64,000 bases of DNA from Actinostola sp. cb2023 (GCA_033675265.1 JAUJYZ010000439.1:184501-248500); one strand, 5' to 3'. Counted from the first letter of the stretch, positions 52,614 through 64,000 are shown. The notes: generated from the letters alone by a model not told the origin. Numbers and translations: made by a program.

Positions 52614-53676
52614 TTATTTTATCAACGAATGGACTGTTATGATGCTGTTGCTCCTTCTTTTGATTTGCCTTAAAATTCTGAGCATCGATTGTCTAAATTC
52701 TCTGTTCAAGAGGCCATAGAGCGCCCAATTAGTCGAACTACTCACGAAGAACACCCATTTCATGACATTCCCGCTGTAATAACGATGTGGTAGCTTTTCC
52801 TCGAACGCTCCGTCTAGGATATGGAATATAAAAAATGGGAAACAGCAAACGGTGAAAGAACCAACAAGGATTCCTAGGGTAAGGGTGCTCTTTCGCACCA
52901 GAAGATGGGAGATGACATGCTTTCGTTTTCCGTTGACCCACTTGTTATTACAAGTTTCTTTGACTGCAATTATATTTTGTGCGTGGAAGTGTGAAATTTG
53001 GAAGATTTTTCGATACGTAACGATGCAAGTTGCATAGGGAACTAAGACATTGATCAGCAGTAATGGAATTGCGTACTCCAATGGGGCCGATAGGTGCTTG
53101 CATGGAACGACCTGCCAAATGAAGTAGCTGTAAACTCCGCTGAAGAAGCCGTATAACCACAACACAGCAATGAATAGAAGAGTTTTTGTTGATAGAACTG
53201 TGCAGTCGTACTGAAATGGTCTTTTAAGAGTCCAGAGACGTTCGATACTAATAACACACAAGTTCAATATAGACAACGATGAGAAGGAGACAAACAGGGT
53301 ACTCCACAACCGGCAAATGGTAGTCCCAAACGGCCAGCTTGGGTGGTGCCAAAGACTCGATGCTTCCACGGGCATAACTGATAATGTTGTCATTAGGTTA
53401 GCTGTTACAAGGCTTACGAAGAGAGCATTTGAATTAGTTCTTAGTGAAGACTTTTTGTAAAATGCTGTATATATCAGGAGAGTGCCACTGACTGTTCACG
53501 CACATACACAAAGAGATGAAACAAATTCCACACAAGCGAAACAGGTCAGCCATAGCAGGTCCTTCCCTCGGTGCTCGAACGGGCGTTGTCTGCTGAGTGG
53601 CCGCAGCGTCGTCAAGTACTGCCGCTGTCTTTGCTTCCTATCGGAAGGACTGTCCTTCTGATTTACTCTGCTGAAG
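52614..53676 (-). pseudogene. Rhodopsin-family GPCR with in-frame stop in TM1
   Basis: An intact frame from the Met at 53393 covers TM2-TM7 (259 residues). The same frame continues upstream through TM1 (LLIYTAFYKKSSLRTNSN) but meets TGA at 53496-53498, beyond which it again reads a plausible TM1 start (KDLLWLTCFACVEFVSSLC). So a single nonsense codon splits the receptor. Key class A motifs are degenerate: IERL for DRY, NWALYG for NPxxY; CCFPF marks TM6. The residual frame could be translated as a truncated protein, but lacking TM1 it is unlikely to act as a normal receptor. It may be a decayed duplicate of the family seen at 49532-50626, though similarity between the two is low. Confidence 0.75.
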
Positions 53677-53699
53677 TAATTTCCAAGTTGTCACCGCTA

Positions 53700-54721
53700 C
53701 CACCAACAGATTGACAATTATTGTTTTCAATATACGAGTCTTAGAAAAAAACTGACATGAATTTACATTGGGACTTTTTCAAGCGAATTAGAACCGACAC
53801 TGAATAACTGAACGTACGTAAGTCTTTCCACCTGGGAACGTATTTTGCCGCAGAAGAGCAGCAGGTGGACTTGCAATCTCTAGCTATGATGTTATTGCAG
53901 CATTTTTACTCTCTATATAGTGATTTACGATGACTTTTGTTTTGTTAATTATGCACATTTCATTGCCAGTCTCTCTTGGTAACAAGTTGCAGCTGTATTT
54001 ACCATTGTTTGATCCGATTTGAATTATATAATAAACAAGACAGGAACAATAAATGAAGTGAAGACTTTTATTTGCACTTCACTAAACCTTCAAATTATCA
54101 AAATCCATAATCTAGTAGTCTATTATTAAAATCATGTCATCTTTTTGTATAACTAACGGCATTCAGGAAATTTGCCGGCTTAGATTTTTGACAAATGTTT
54201 TTTCTTGTTTACTAAAAACATAATTACATGACCACACTTGCTTAGGTCATCTTTTTGTCTTAGTATAAAAACAAGGAATAACGAAGCTGGTAAATCATAC
54301 TCTCTTGGGTAAATTTAATAGTAGATTTGTCGGCATGAAATTCAGGTTGTGAGCAAATAAAAAAGGCTTCTAGGATTTCTAAATTTAATTAAAGCCGCGG
54401 AGAAATTTAAAAAATCAATTACAGACTCCTACAGTAAAACATTTGTCATTGTCAATCGATTTGCTTCAACAAAGAAAAAAACAGTCATATAATTTTGCTA
54501 CCATTTTGTTCGCCTTCACAGTTCATTAACGGCCGGACTTTGAACTTGAACACGTATAAAGACTGAAAGACTCATCGTCCGGGTGATTTGTTTTGTCAGA
54601 CGAGAACAAAGAAACCCACTCATCATAAATAACATCCAATAGTAATTACAGCACTTGATTAAATTTAATGTACATTTCGTACGAGCTCTTGGGTCAAACT
54701 GGAAAGTGCCATCAGTATACT
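53700..54721. other. Intergenic, nothing recognised
   Basis: AT-rich with no supported exon or repeat. Confidence 0.45.
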
Positions 54722-54981
54722 GGGATGCTTACCATTTAGCGGAAAAAAACAGAAATTCCGGTTGGAAAAACAAATGGTATGTGTCATTCCGATCGGAAAG
54801 TTCCGATTGAAAACTCGGTCTAGCGACATTGAGGTAATCCACTTTCCCGCTCTTTTCGGTTTATCCGTAGACGCGTGTACCATTAGACCAAGTTTTCCGG
54901 AACTTTCCGAACAAAATGACACACCTTTTTTTTTTTCAACTGGAATTTCCAGTTTTTCCGAGTAAATAGCAAGCACCCCTG
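54722..54981. mobile_element. Foldback MITE, 260 bp
   Basis: Arms of about 85 bases: GGATGCTTACCATTTAGCGG, AGAAATTCCGGTTGG, GTGTCATTCCGATCGGAAAG against their complements on the right, ending TAGCAAGCACCCC. The ORFs over this interval are incidental. Confidence 0.78.
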
Positions 54982-55677
54982 AATGCCAAAATGACGGAAT
55001 CAGTAAATTTAATTTATTGTGCAGCAGTAAGTAATAGTAACAGCTATCTTTATATCCAAATAACAAAAATAAAACTGCATAATTGTAGAGCGATTCTACA
55101 AAAATGCAAAAAGTTAAAGCTACTTGAAATTACAACGATTTGTATGAAAATTGGACCTTTGGACTGGCTAGCCTTGTTTCCATGTATTTTCTGATTCAAA
55201 TGGTTATAACTTTATGCGATTGTTTTATTTAAATTGATGGGCTTTTGATGTATTACTAAGCTATGTTCAGTCTTGCCAAAACTAATATTACTTTTTTTTC
55301 CAGATTATGCAAATTATTCCGCCATTTTTTTTTCATTCCGTCAATATTTTTTATTGTTTTTATTTAATAAAATAAACGTAGTTAGTTTTGTTCAATTTTT
55401 AGTGCTTTCACAAATCAGTACTACTCTGCAACTGATTCCAATTTGCGGATAATCCATGAATTATTTGATGGTGGTATTAGTTACATATGATTTAAAACGA
55501 TATGTAACAAAAAACATCCACGTTATTTTCTCTCACCTAAAGCAACAACTCTGGAAAATTCGAGCTGCCATTGTCGAGGAGAACGAAAACACTTATTCGT
55601 AGGAAGTTATCTGCAGTGACGTAGTCGTCTCTCGACCAATGAAAATCACGGAGATAATAATGTGAATGATAATGAGA
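54982..55677. other. Intergenic, nothing recognised
   Basis: AT-rich, no exon supported. Confidence 0.45.
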
Positions 55678-55848
55678 TTTATTATATAATTATCGATGAA
55701 ATATCTATATTTCTCTCCTTCGAAAAATTGATATCTTCACACGTGAAGATAACATGTTATCTTCACATGTGAAGATATCATATCGTAAAGTAAAAATTAT
55801 TTCAAAACAAAAAAAATGTTTCATCGATAATTATATAATAAACAGAAT
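55678..55848. mobile_element. Nested palindromic element
   Basis: Outer arms TTATTATATAATTATCGATG and its complement; inner palindromes GATATCTTCACACGTGAAGA and ATCTTCACATGTGAAGATAT at the centre. Confidence 0.75.
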
Positions 55849-56709
55849 ATTACATGGTCGCTTGGAGATACGAATTTTATCTTCTCGTGTTGATGATATC
55901 TCTCACTCGTTCGCATATCCTCTATATATCAGATGAAGGTGTGCGTCATGTCAAAAAGGTTCGGCATTTCATTGCGTAGTATATCATACTACAATAGTAC
56001 CCTTTATTTTTTACGCCACACGAGTCATTGTCGTTGCTAGGAAACGGTGAAAGTTTCTGTCAGGCTGTGAATGAAATATATACGTATATATTATTATTAT
56101 ATTATGCACATAGCCGGCTTTCTATCAGTCTTGACGTATTTTGTCTTCTTTAATCATTGTTATTTGGCTTGAAAATTACTCAACTCATCTCTAAAAATGA
56201 AGCAAAAACATTATGAATGACAGCAACTCTGACGATTAAAATCGACTTTTTTTGCGATACGTATAGTTATTGTAGCGATACTCCACTTTCATGGTTTCAA
56301 CGCATTAACAATGTCATCTGCTTCGGTACTTACTTCATTATATCCTTGCTTCGCTCCTAGGTTAATAGCATTAGGCTGCAATTTTACTGCTCCACCATAG
56401 GACCCTGTCTTTAGATGCAAGCCTGGGTTTGGGTATGGAATTGGTCTGGGTTTGCGCTGAGCTATAAGGTTTTGCTACTTATTCGATGGTTTGTTTACAG
56501 TTTTTAGTTTCGTTCGTTCTGTTTTTCATACTCTTGTCAGTCAAATCTACTACTCGATCGACGGAGTCAGTCAGCTCTGGGTGAGTTACGCAACGATACA
56601 ACTATTAAAACAATAAGAAAACAGAACTGTGACCGAAGGAGGTAAAACTTTGACTGCATCAGTTAGAACCAGCTGCTAGCCAACTTTGGAATAGTATGAC
56701 GCAAACTAA
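55849..56709. other. Intergenic, nothing recognised
   Basis: No exon was supported. Low-complexity TA runs near 56080. Confidence 0.45.
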
Positions 56710-56930
56710 GGGTGCGTTCGATTGACTCTATTCCAGAATAGGAATACATGGAATAAACACTTGGATGCTTTTATTTCAGCACATTTAAAATTACAAACTG
56801 TTCTTTGTAACTTTATTATGATACAACAAGGAATCGTTTCATTTTACAGTGGACAGTAGCTGCGTGACAGCGATTTAGGGATGTTATTCTGTGTATTCCT
56901 ATTCTAGAATATGGCCAATCGAACGCACCC
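56710..56930. mobile_element. PIF/Harbinger-like MITE with TAA duplication, copy 2
   Basis: GGGTGCGTTCGATTG...CAATCGAACGCACCC, 221 bp, flanked by TAA (56707-56709 and 56931-56933). Same orientation as the copy at 16118-16339 and very similar through the core (AACACTTGGATGCTTTTATT, GTGACAGCGATTTAGGGATG). Confidence 0.88.
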
Positions 56931-56933
56931 TAA

Positions 56934-58481
56934 GCATACTGTCCCTTAGTCCACTGAGCAACCGGCTTTCAAGTAATAGTACCGGTATGTTCGCACAATC
57001 CGAAGTTCAAGGTCTGACTTATCATAGTATTATAATTTACGCAGAACTCTAATCGTGGATTTATTCTAACGTTATTAGTTTTCGTAGATCAGAATATGAT
57101 TAACTTTTATTTAACTTTGGTGTTTCATTAATTTTTGCATATATTTCAATTTTTTTAAGTCTAGTTTTTCATTGTATTTTTTGATTGAGGTTAGTCTATA
57201 GCTAGTTGTTATCGTAGAATTATTATCTATGTTATTCTTAGAGGGCCACAAGTTTATTAGTATCATTCAACTTATGTGCCACTCTCATTATATAAAGTCT
57301 TCGGGTGTGTTATTACTGTTTGTGCAAGAGCCCGCCCTATGATAATCATATAATGTGGTTGTTGTGATGACGGCACAGTAGTAGAACTACATATGTTGAA
57401 CACATGAAACCGCTTCAATCATCTTTTCCTCTGCTAAACCTACTTTGCCATAACTGAGTTGATTAGCCACTTCCCTCCTATTTTAGTAAATGTGTTGTTT
57501 CCCATTGCTCAGTGTAACACTGAAGACAATGTTGATATATAATTGTTCGCGCGCACAAACATGTTTCTTCTTGTTCTCAAAGAGTTATATTCACACCACA
57601 TGTTGTCCTCCTCCAAGTCCTCCAACTACATTATGCCCGCTCAATGAGACAACTGAACCACAAACTCCCACTAAAACCTCGAAACCTCAGTCTTTCTTAC
57701 TGGTATCACAGTTAGTGTCGGCGGAAAAGCTAACTATACGTAGGTAGTGTTTCCATCGAAGAATAAACGAATAAACAAACCTACCTCATATGCTGAAACT
57801 ATTCATCTTTTCTCAATACCTGAAGCAATACGCCATCATTGATACCCAGGGTTCCATACCTCCTCGCGCCTATTTGATCACCGGAAACGCGACCTTTAAG
57901 CGAGCAGAAAAAGCCAATTGGAACACAGCCAAATGTTACTAAAAAGTGGATGCACCCTGTTACAGACCACCTGTATAATGGTCGAGGGCCTGAAATTTCT
58001 CGCGCATGTCAACTTTACTGTAATAAAATCCCTCTATTTTAAAAAGCAGACGCGGACACCAAGGGACTGAGAAAGCGGACACCTACTTAGAATGCCGAAG
58101 ATTGCCTGAGTTTCTTCAGTGAAAAAGTGGAGATGTGGAAACGAAAACCATCGCGAATCAACGCTTGTATGATGACGCTATTTGGACAATGCGAACGTAA
58201 AATATGCTTACTCTAACAAGGATTGTATAAAACATTTATGATCCAAAATGCATGCAGCATAGAGAATCTCCACAAAGACATGGCTACCTGCAGTGGTTTT
58301 CCTCTCCTGTAGAGCTGTACGTGATTCCATGTCGCCGACCATGTCACATCAGTACAGTTCCAAAATTATGTGTCATTTGTTATTCTGTACTTTGGGTTTT
58401 CTGCAGTAATTGTTTTAGTTCTTAATCTTAGCTTAATCTGATAGAGTACCTCAGTAATACTGAATGTAATTATCTGTTTAA
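56934..58481. other. Intergenic with a LINE-like tail at 57110-57300
   Basis: The tail-like part resembles 39345-39530 (TTTTTTGATTGAGG..AGAGGGCCACAAG..TATAAAG). The rest shows no exon; a frame at 57490-57747 has no recognisable domain. Confidence 0.45.
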
Positions 58482-58824
58482 TGAGGGTTTGTCATGTAAT
58501 TTCAAAACTCATCAGTAGGACAAAAAAATGATTATCATAGCTGGAAAGAGCTCGTTGAAATTAGTAAATTTAAATGTGAAGTTTGGAAAAGATCGCTTCA
58601 CAAATTGCGAACGATATGAATTTTCAAAAACGACATTTGGAATGAAAACCTGTTGGAGGTGATATAAAATTTCGATTTTTGAAAATTCATATCGTTCGCA
58701 ATTTGTGAAGCGATCTTTTCCAAACCTCACATTTTTACTAATTTCAACGATCTCAGTCTTTCCAGCTATGATAATCATTTTTTGTCCTAGCTATAAGTTT
58801 TGAAATTACATGATAAACCCTCAT
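58482..58824. mobile_element. Foldback MITE with about 145-base arms
   Basis: TGAGGGTTTGTCATGTAATT...AATTACATGATAAACCCTCA. The inner arms hold GAAAAGATCGCTTCACAAAT and its complement with few mismatches; the loop is about 50 bases. Confidence 0.88.
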
Positions 58825-59074
58825 TATTATGATACTACTTTTGGTCCTACGCCCTAGTATAACTAAGTTCATCTATATTTATTACTCGGCTGGGCTGCCT
58901 GTGGCAGACGCCGAGTCTTAAATTAGGCTTTTCTTTTTTTCCGGTTAGACCGTCCATTCCATCCCGGCCACAGGAAGCCCGACAGCAGCATGTCATTCGA
59001 TTGGTCCAAAGTCGGTTCTTGGGTTCAGTGATCGTAGTTCAGTTTACTGCTGAGATTTGAAAAAAATTGAAACG

Positions 59075-59614
59075 ATGTCTCTTGAAGTTCTTCATCACCT
59101 ACTTCTCCAAACGCTCACTATGCTTACAAACGCATACGCCGTTCGCGGTAGGCCTACGCTAAAAGATGTCAGTGAGCGATTTTGGACCAGGCCGTTCCGC
59201 GAACTCAAAGCAATCAAAGAGAAATCAAAGCAAACTATGAAATCAAATGAGCAAAATATGAGCAAATATGAGCAAATCATGGCTAGAAATGGCAAACAAA
59301 TGACTACAAATGACGAAACTATGACTAAAAACTTGACTATAAATTCTTGTACTGAAAAGTACTACTCCGATTCTGATGAATACCAGACTGATCAAGCCTC
59401 GACCTTGATGAACGACGACAAGAAATGTTCAACAACAGTCGCCAACCAAAAGAATCATAGTACACGTAAAAATCTCTTTAAACTCGTAAACATTGAGGTG
59501 AATATGATAAATTTAGTATTGTTTTGCCTTTTACTTGTGTTGTTAGTACAATGTATATGTCACAAAATACTACTTTTGGAGTGGTCTTGTCGATCGTGTC
59601 TCTTGCAATGTTGA
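59075..59614 (+). CDS. Unknown ORF with N- and C-terminal hydrophobic segments
   Basis: 179 residues from the ATG at 59075 (the frame opens earlier with TTG). It starts with a hydrophobic stretch (LEVLHHLLLQTLTMLTNAYA) that could be a signal peptide, continues with a charged Lys/Asn/Gln-rich middle including a KSNEQNMSKYEQIM-type repeat, and ends with a strong membrane segment (NLVLFCLLLVLLVQ). A second frame at 59551-59865 overlaps the end. The family is unknown, and expression is not evident from sequence. Confidence 0.35.
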   Translation: MSLEVLHHLLLQTLTMLTNAYAVRGRPTLKDVSERFWTRPFRELKAIKEKSKQTMKSNEQNMSKYEQIMARNGKQMTTNDETMTKNLTINSCTEKYYSDSDEYQTDQASTLMNDDKKCSTTVANQKNHSTRKNLFKLVNIEVNMINLVLFCLLLVLLVQCICHKILLLEWSCRSCLLQC

Positions 59615-59865
59615 CATTGTTGTGCATTAGTGTTCTTGTATCGTACGTTCTGTCGTCAACAGAAGCTGCCATGAATATATTTGATGATCATGATATAGTA
59701 GAGAAAGCTATGCAGTTGTATGTAAATATTCATCATGACGATTCAATGACAATAAAGATGAGAAAAACTGTAGAATCTGTTTATTATAATCACAATCGTG
59801 TTGTATGCTACTGTCATGGCGGTCGGCGACAAAAAATCGCTCTTGTGAGGGAGGGGAGAGTCTAA
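59551..59865 (+). CDS. Overlapping unknown ORF with one membrane segment
   Basis: 104 residues from the in-frame ATG at 59551, overlapping the end of the preceding ORF in another frame. Membrane segment about residues 9-31 (TFGVVLSIVSLAMLTLLCIS), then a charged tail (NIFDDHDIVEKAMQLYVNI). The two may be pieces of one frameshifted gene. Confidence 0.3.
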   Translation: MYMSQNTTFGVVLSIVSLAMLTLLCISVLVSYVLSSTEAAMNIFDDHDIVEKAMQLYVNIHHDDSMTIKMRKTVESVYYNHNRVVCYCHGGRRQKIALVREGRV

Positions 59866-61196
59866 AATTGGCACATTCACAGTTTATATACAGCCACTTT
59901 TTATTTTGGCGGCGCGACCACCGAAAAGAGGCTGTATTCGCAGACTAATGATTCCACCAGCCGAGTGAACGCTTATAGAGCGTCTAGTTTCTAATCGAAT
60001 TATATTTCTTTAGTCTCCCTCGTCATTTACACCTTTCGGGGTATTTTTAATACCTTTATGCTTTCCGGCCTTATCGCTTCATCAGTTCATCGTTCACAAA
60101 TCTCGTGTCTACAATCTGATATCATTACCATTAATACCTCTTGGGTGATCACACATTATGCGTTCCTATTATATACTTTAAAATCATTATTCCATGAAAT
60201 CGATTATCCGGAGTGTTGTAAAGTTGTAAAGTGAATCCGATGGCGTACACCATTGTGATACCATTGTAAAAAAAACTCTTTCTTTAGATGAGAGAAATCG
60301 CTTAATATTTTTTGTAGACTTATTAAAACGTAGTTCTTCAGATAGTCAAGCCTGGTTTCCATGCAATCGATCGTGACAGTGTCGGCAATCGATCGTGACA
60401 GTGTCGGCAATCGATCGTGACAGTGTCAGCGACCGTCGCAGGCATTCGGTACGACTTCGGGTGAGAGCCTTCAAAGTACTTAGGAAAAGGTAGAGAATTT
60501 AACTCAACTTTCCCGACACGGTCGGCTTCATTCTCAATTTGAGTTCAAGATCAATTAATGTGTTTCAGTTTCTTTAAGATAGCAAATCTCAACACCAAAT
60601 GCTCTGTATGTCACTATTCTATTCGCCAATGTAATGAAGTGCTTTATTCCTTACCTTGTCAGTACAGCAGTATACAGGCAAGCAAAGTTTCTTGGAATGT
60701 AACGGGGCGGTAACGTATTGGTGAAATTTCATGTCTGGCAACAGCTCAATTTTAAGCCGAGACAACACTGATCAAGGCGTAATGGGGTCGATGTATTATA
60801 TCAATATTCTAGAAGGGTCTAATACGTTCACGTGGTCATAAAGTGACTAATTACCGCTTACCAAATTAACCGCAGTTCTGATTCCCTCCTTTAAGAGCAG
60901 TCGCTTCCATGACAACGGAAAGGTTAGGAAGCTTTGGGCACTTTTAGTTGTCAAAAGTCTTTCATTAATCGCACTTTCTAAATTAAACGAAACTAGACGT
61001 TGCTGCACGAAAGGAAATCCACTATTTGTCTGTTGCCCATGTAGTTTTGTTACTAAGTCTGTTATTCTACACCCATCATCAATATCACCATCAATTTGTA
61101 AATGCTTTCAGCTTTTGCTAATTTTCGTCTAAATTCCTTAGCGGTGCTTCCGTTTCCAAATCGTAATCCACACCGACTCTAGCGCCATTGCACTAC
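59866..61196. other. Intergenic with a 21-bp triplication at 60362-60430
   Basis: GCAATCGATCGTGACAGTGT is repeated three times in tandem (60362-60427), followed by GCGACCGTCGC. No exon is supported in the rest. Confidence 0.5.
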
Positions 61197-61199
61197 TTA

Positions 61200-63400
61200 G
61201 GCTAGTATATGGTTAATATCCGTTCATTGGTGGACTACACATGACGTCACTAAATTGAATGCCCACTTCGTGAGTACTATACTACTATATGGGCTAGTAT
61301 ATGGTTAATATCCGTTCATTGGTGGACGACACATGACGTCACTAAATTGAATGCCCACTTCGTGAGTACTATACTACTATATGGGCTAGTATATGGTTAA
61401 TATCCGTTCATTGGTGGACGACACATGACGTCACTAAATTGAATGCCCACTTCGTGAGTACTATACTACTATATGGGCTAGTATATGGTTAATATCCGTT
61501 CATTGGTGGACGACACATGACGTCACTAAATTGAGTACTTCGTGAGTACTATACTACTATATGGGCTAGTATATGGTTAATATCCGTTCATTGGTGGACG
61601 ACACATGACGTCACTAAATTGAGTACTTCGTGAGTACTATACTACTATATGGGCTAGTATATGGTTAATATCCGTTCATTGGTGGACGACACATGACACA
61701 TGACGTCACTAAATTGTAATGGTTACTTCGTGAGTACTATACTACTATATGGGCTAGTATATGGTTAATATCCGTTCATTGGTGTGGACGACACATGACG
61801 TCACTAAATTGAATGCCCACTTCGTGAGTACTATACTACTATATGGGCTAGTATATGGTTAATATCCGTTCATTGGTGGACGACACATGACGTCACTAAA
61901 TTGATGCCCACTTCGTGAGTACTATACTACTACTACTATATGGGCTAGTATATGGTTAATATCCGTTCATTGGTGGACGACACATGACGTCACTAAATTG
62001 AATGCCCACTTCGTGAGTACTATACTACTATATGGGCTAGTATATGGTTAATATCCGTTCATTGGTGGACGACACATGACGTCACTAAATTGAATGCCCA
62101 CTTCGTGAGTACTATACTACTATATGGGCTAGTATATGGTTAATATCCGTTCATTGGTGGACGACACATGACGTCACTAAATTGAATGCCCACTTCGTGA
62201 GTACTATACTACTATATGGGCTAGTATATGGTTAATATCCGTTCATTGGTGGACTACACATGACGTCACTAAATTGAATGCCCACTTCGTGAGTACTATA
62301 CTACTATATGGGCTAGTATATGGTTAATATCCGTTCATTGGTGGACGACACATGACGTCACTAAATTGAATGCCCACTTCGTGAGTACTATACTACTATA
62401 TGGGCTAGTATATGGTTAATATCCGTTCATTGGTGGACTACACATGACGTCACTAAATTGAATGCCCACTTCGTGAGTACTATACTACTATATGGGCTAG
62501 TATATGGTTAATATCCGTTCATTGGTGGACGACACATGACGTCACTAAATTGAATGCCCACTTCGTGAGTACTATACTACTATATGGGCTAGTATATGGT
62601 TAATATCCGTTCATTGGTGGACGACACATGACGTCTAAATTGAATGCCCACTTCGTGAGTACTATACTACTATATGGGCTAGTATATGGTTAATATCCGT
62701 TCATTGGTGGACGACACATGACGTCACTAAATTGAATGCCCACTTCGTGAGTACTATACTACTATATGGGCTAGTATATGGTTAGTATATGGTTAATATC
62801 CGTTCATTGGTGGACTACACATGACGTCACTAAATTGTACTTCGTGACTACTACTACTATATGGGCTAGTATATGGTTAATATCCGTTCATTGGTGGACG
62901 ACACATGACGTCACTAAATTGAGTACTTCGTGAGTACTATACTACTATATGGGCTAGTATATGGTTAATATCCGTTCATTGGTGGACGACACATGACGTC
63001 ACTAAATTGAATGCCCACTTCGTGAGTACTATACTACTATATGGGCTAGTATATGGTTAATATCCGTTCATTGGTGGACGACACATGACGTGGTAATTCA
63101 CTATAAGAGATTGGCCGTGAGTCACATATTCTACTATACTAGTGGGCTAGTATATGGTTAATATCCGTTCATTGGTGACATGACGTCACTAAATTGGACT
63201 TCGTGAGTACTATACTACTATATGGGCTAGTATATGGTTAATATCCGTTCATTGGTGGACGACACATGACGTCACTAAATTGAGTACTTCGTGAGTACTA
63301 TACTACTATATGGGCTAGTATATGGTTAATATCCGTTCATTGGTGGTGGACGACACATGACGTCCTAAATTGAGTGCCCACTGAGTGATATGGTTAGTAT
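61200..63400 (+). repeat. 92-bp satellite with a CRE octamer in each unit, about 24 units
   Basis: Unit: GGGCTAGTATATGGTTAATA, TCCGTTCATTGGTGGACGAC, ACATGACGTCACTAAATTGA, ATGCCCACTTCGTGAGTACT, ATACTACTAT. The palindrome TGACGTCA is kept in nearly all units; exceptions include those near 62630, 63090 and 63358. Some units lack AATGCCC (e.g. 61535, 61620, 62915). The array decays after 63360, with a last fragment at 63508-63545. Confidence 0.96.
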
Positions 63401-63561
63401 CCGCTTAGGTGGTATTAGTCACTCGTCTTTTGTACTATAGCCAGTCACTGAGGGTGGACACATTGGTGGACACTGGCTTCTGACTTATACTTTTTATATG
63501 GCTAGTACTATCCGTTCATTGGTGGACTACACATGACGTCACTAAAAAACTTGTACTACTA

Positions 63562-63866
63562 GAGTGGTTTTCATTAACCCGTGAAACAAAGTGTACTAAT
63601 TAGAGATGTAATAGTCAGATAAACACAATAGAAAACAAAAGAATTAGAGTGAAGTAGTGCTAAATACTATGAAATGTAAATGCTGTACGTATGTAAATAT
63701 ATATAATATGATAAATGTGGAATGAGGTTAATCAAACCTCACATACGTGATTTTTTTCTGAGTCCCAAAATCACGTATGTGAGGTTTGGTTAACCTCATT
63801 CCACATTTATCATATTATAGTGCTAAATACGCTAAAGTGTATTTCACGGGTTTATGAAAACCACTC
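63562..63866. mobile_element. Nested foldback MITE with TA duplication
   Basis: Outer ends GAGTGGTTTTCATTAACCCG / CGGGTTTATGAAAACCACTC flanked by TA (63560-63561, 63867-63868). An inner nearly perfect palindrome at 63697-63822 (ATGATAAATGTGGAATGAGG; AACCTCACATACGTGATTTT) has arms of about 55 bases. Confidence 0.85.
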
Positions 63867-64000
63867 TAATCCGACGAGTAGTCATGGTAAAAAGACTTAC
63901 CATGTAGTACTTACAGAGTATAACCACCCGCTCTCTCACTAGTGACAGATAAAAGTCTAGAATTTTCTTTGTCAAACAAGTCTACCTCAGTCAATTCTCG

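Noticed and set aside
61200..63400. Possible CRISPR or centromeric array
   Set aside because: No spacers; units are contiguous. A centromeric role cannot be judged from 2.2 kb.

Overview
The window is animal nuclear DNA, most likely from a non-bilaterian such as an anthozoan cnidarian. The evidence is spliced genes of animal-wide families (PIGU, PRORP, GTSF1, CIBAR, TRIM-NHL), intronless rhodopsin-family GPCRs, a eukaryotic tyrosine-recombinase relic, and many short inverted-repeat elements and satellites. The species assignment is inference. There are no bacterial operons and no rRNA or complete tRNA genes.

Layout. 1-9.7 kb: an intronless ATP-grasp gene (minus), the last three exons of PIGU (plus) with a 33-bp minisatellite in one intron, an unknown ORF (minus) and a 72-bp satellite. 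12-22.5 kb: an intronless BAR-domain gene of the CIBAR/FAM92 family (minus), a RING/B-box/filamin TRIM gene (plus) and a TRIM-NHL gene (minus). 23.7-28.2 kb: a complete five-exon PRORP (protein-only RNase P) gene (plus), whose introns carry MITEs and a SINE. 28.2-36.7 kb: foldback elements, a 2-kb element with inverted repeats, and 1.5 kb of (CACTA)n. 36.8-45.2 kb: a nine-exon gene (minus) whose exons join in phase to encode two CHHC zinc fingers of GTSF1 type followed by a double-stranded-RNA-binding domain; one of its introns holds 2.6 kb of a 16-bp G-rich minisatellite. 45.6-49.2 kb: a frameshifted tyrosine recombinase and further modular repeats. 49.5-53.7 kb: two rhodopsin-like GPCR loci (minus), the second broken by an in-frame stop. 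54-61 kb: MITEs, a LINE-like tail and an unknown ORF pair. 61.2-63.4 kb: a 92-bp satellite whose units carry the CRE octamer TGACGTCA.

The genes do not form a functional operon-like unit. Two act on RNA (PRORP in mitochondrial tRNA 5' processing; the GTSF1-like protein probably in Piwi/small-RNA silencing). PIGU belongs to the ER GPI-anchor transamidase, and the TRIM proteins are probable E3 ligases. The best candidates for something undescribed are the GTSF1-CHHC plus dsRBD architecture and a 12-13-bp motif (consensus about TGGGYTNCCTGTG) scattered through the window, often in opposed pairs. Exon joins were worked out by eye from GT/AG sites and phase; no alignment or database search was run.
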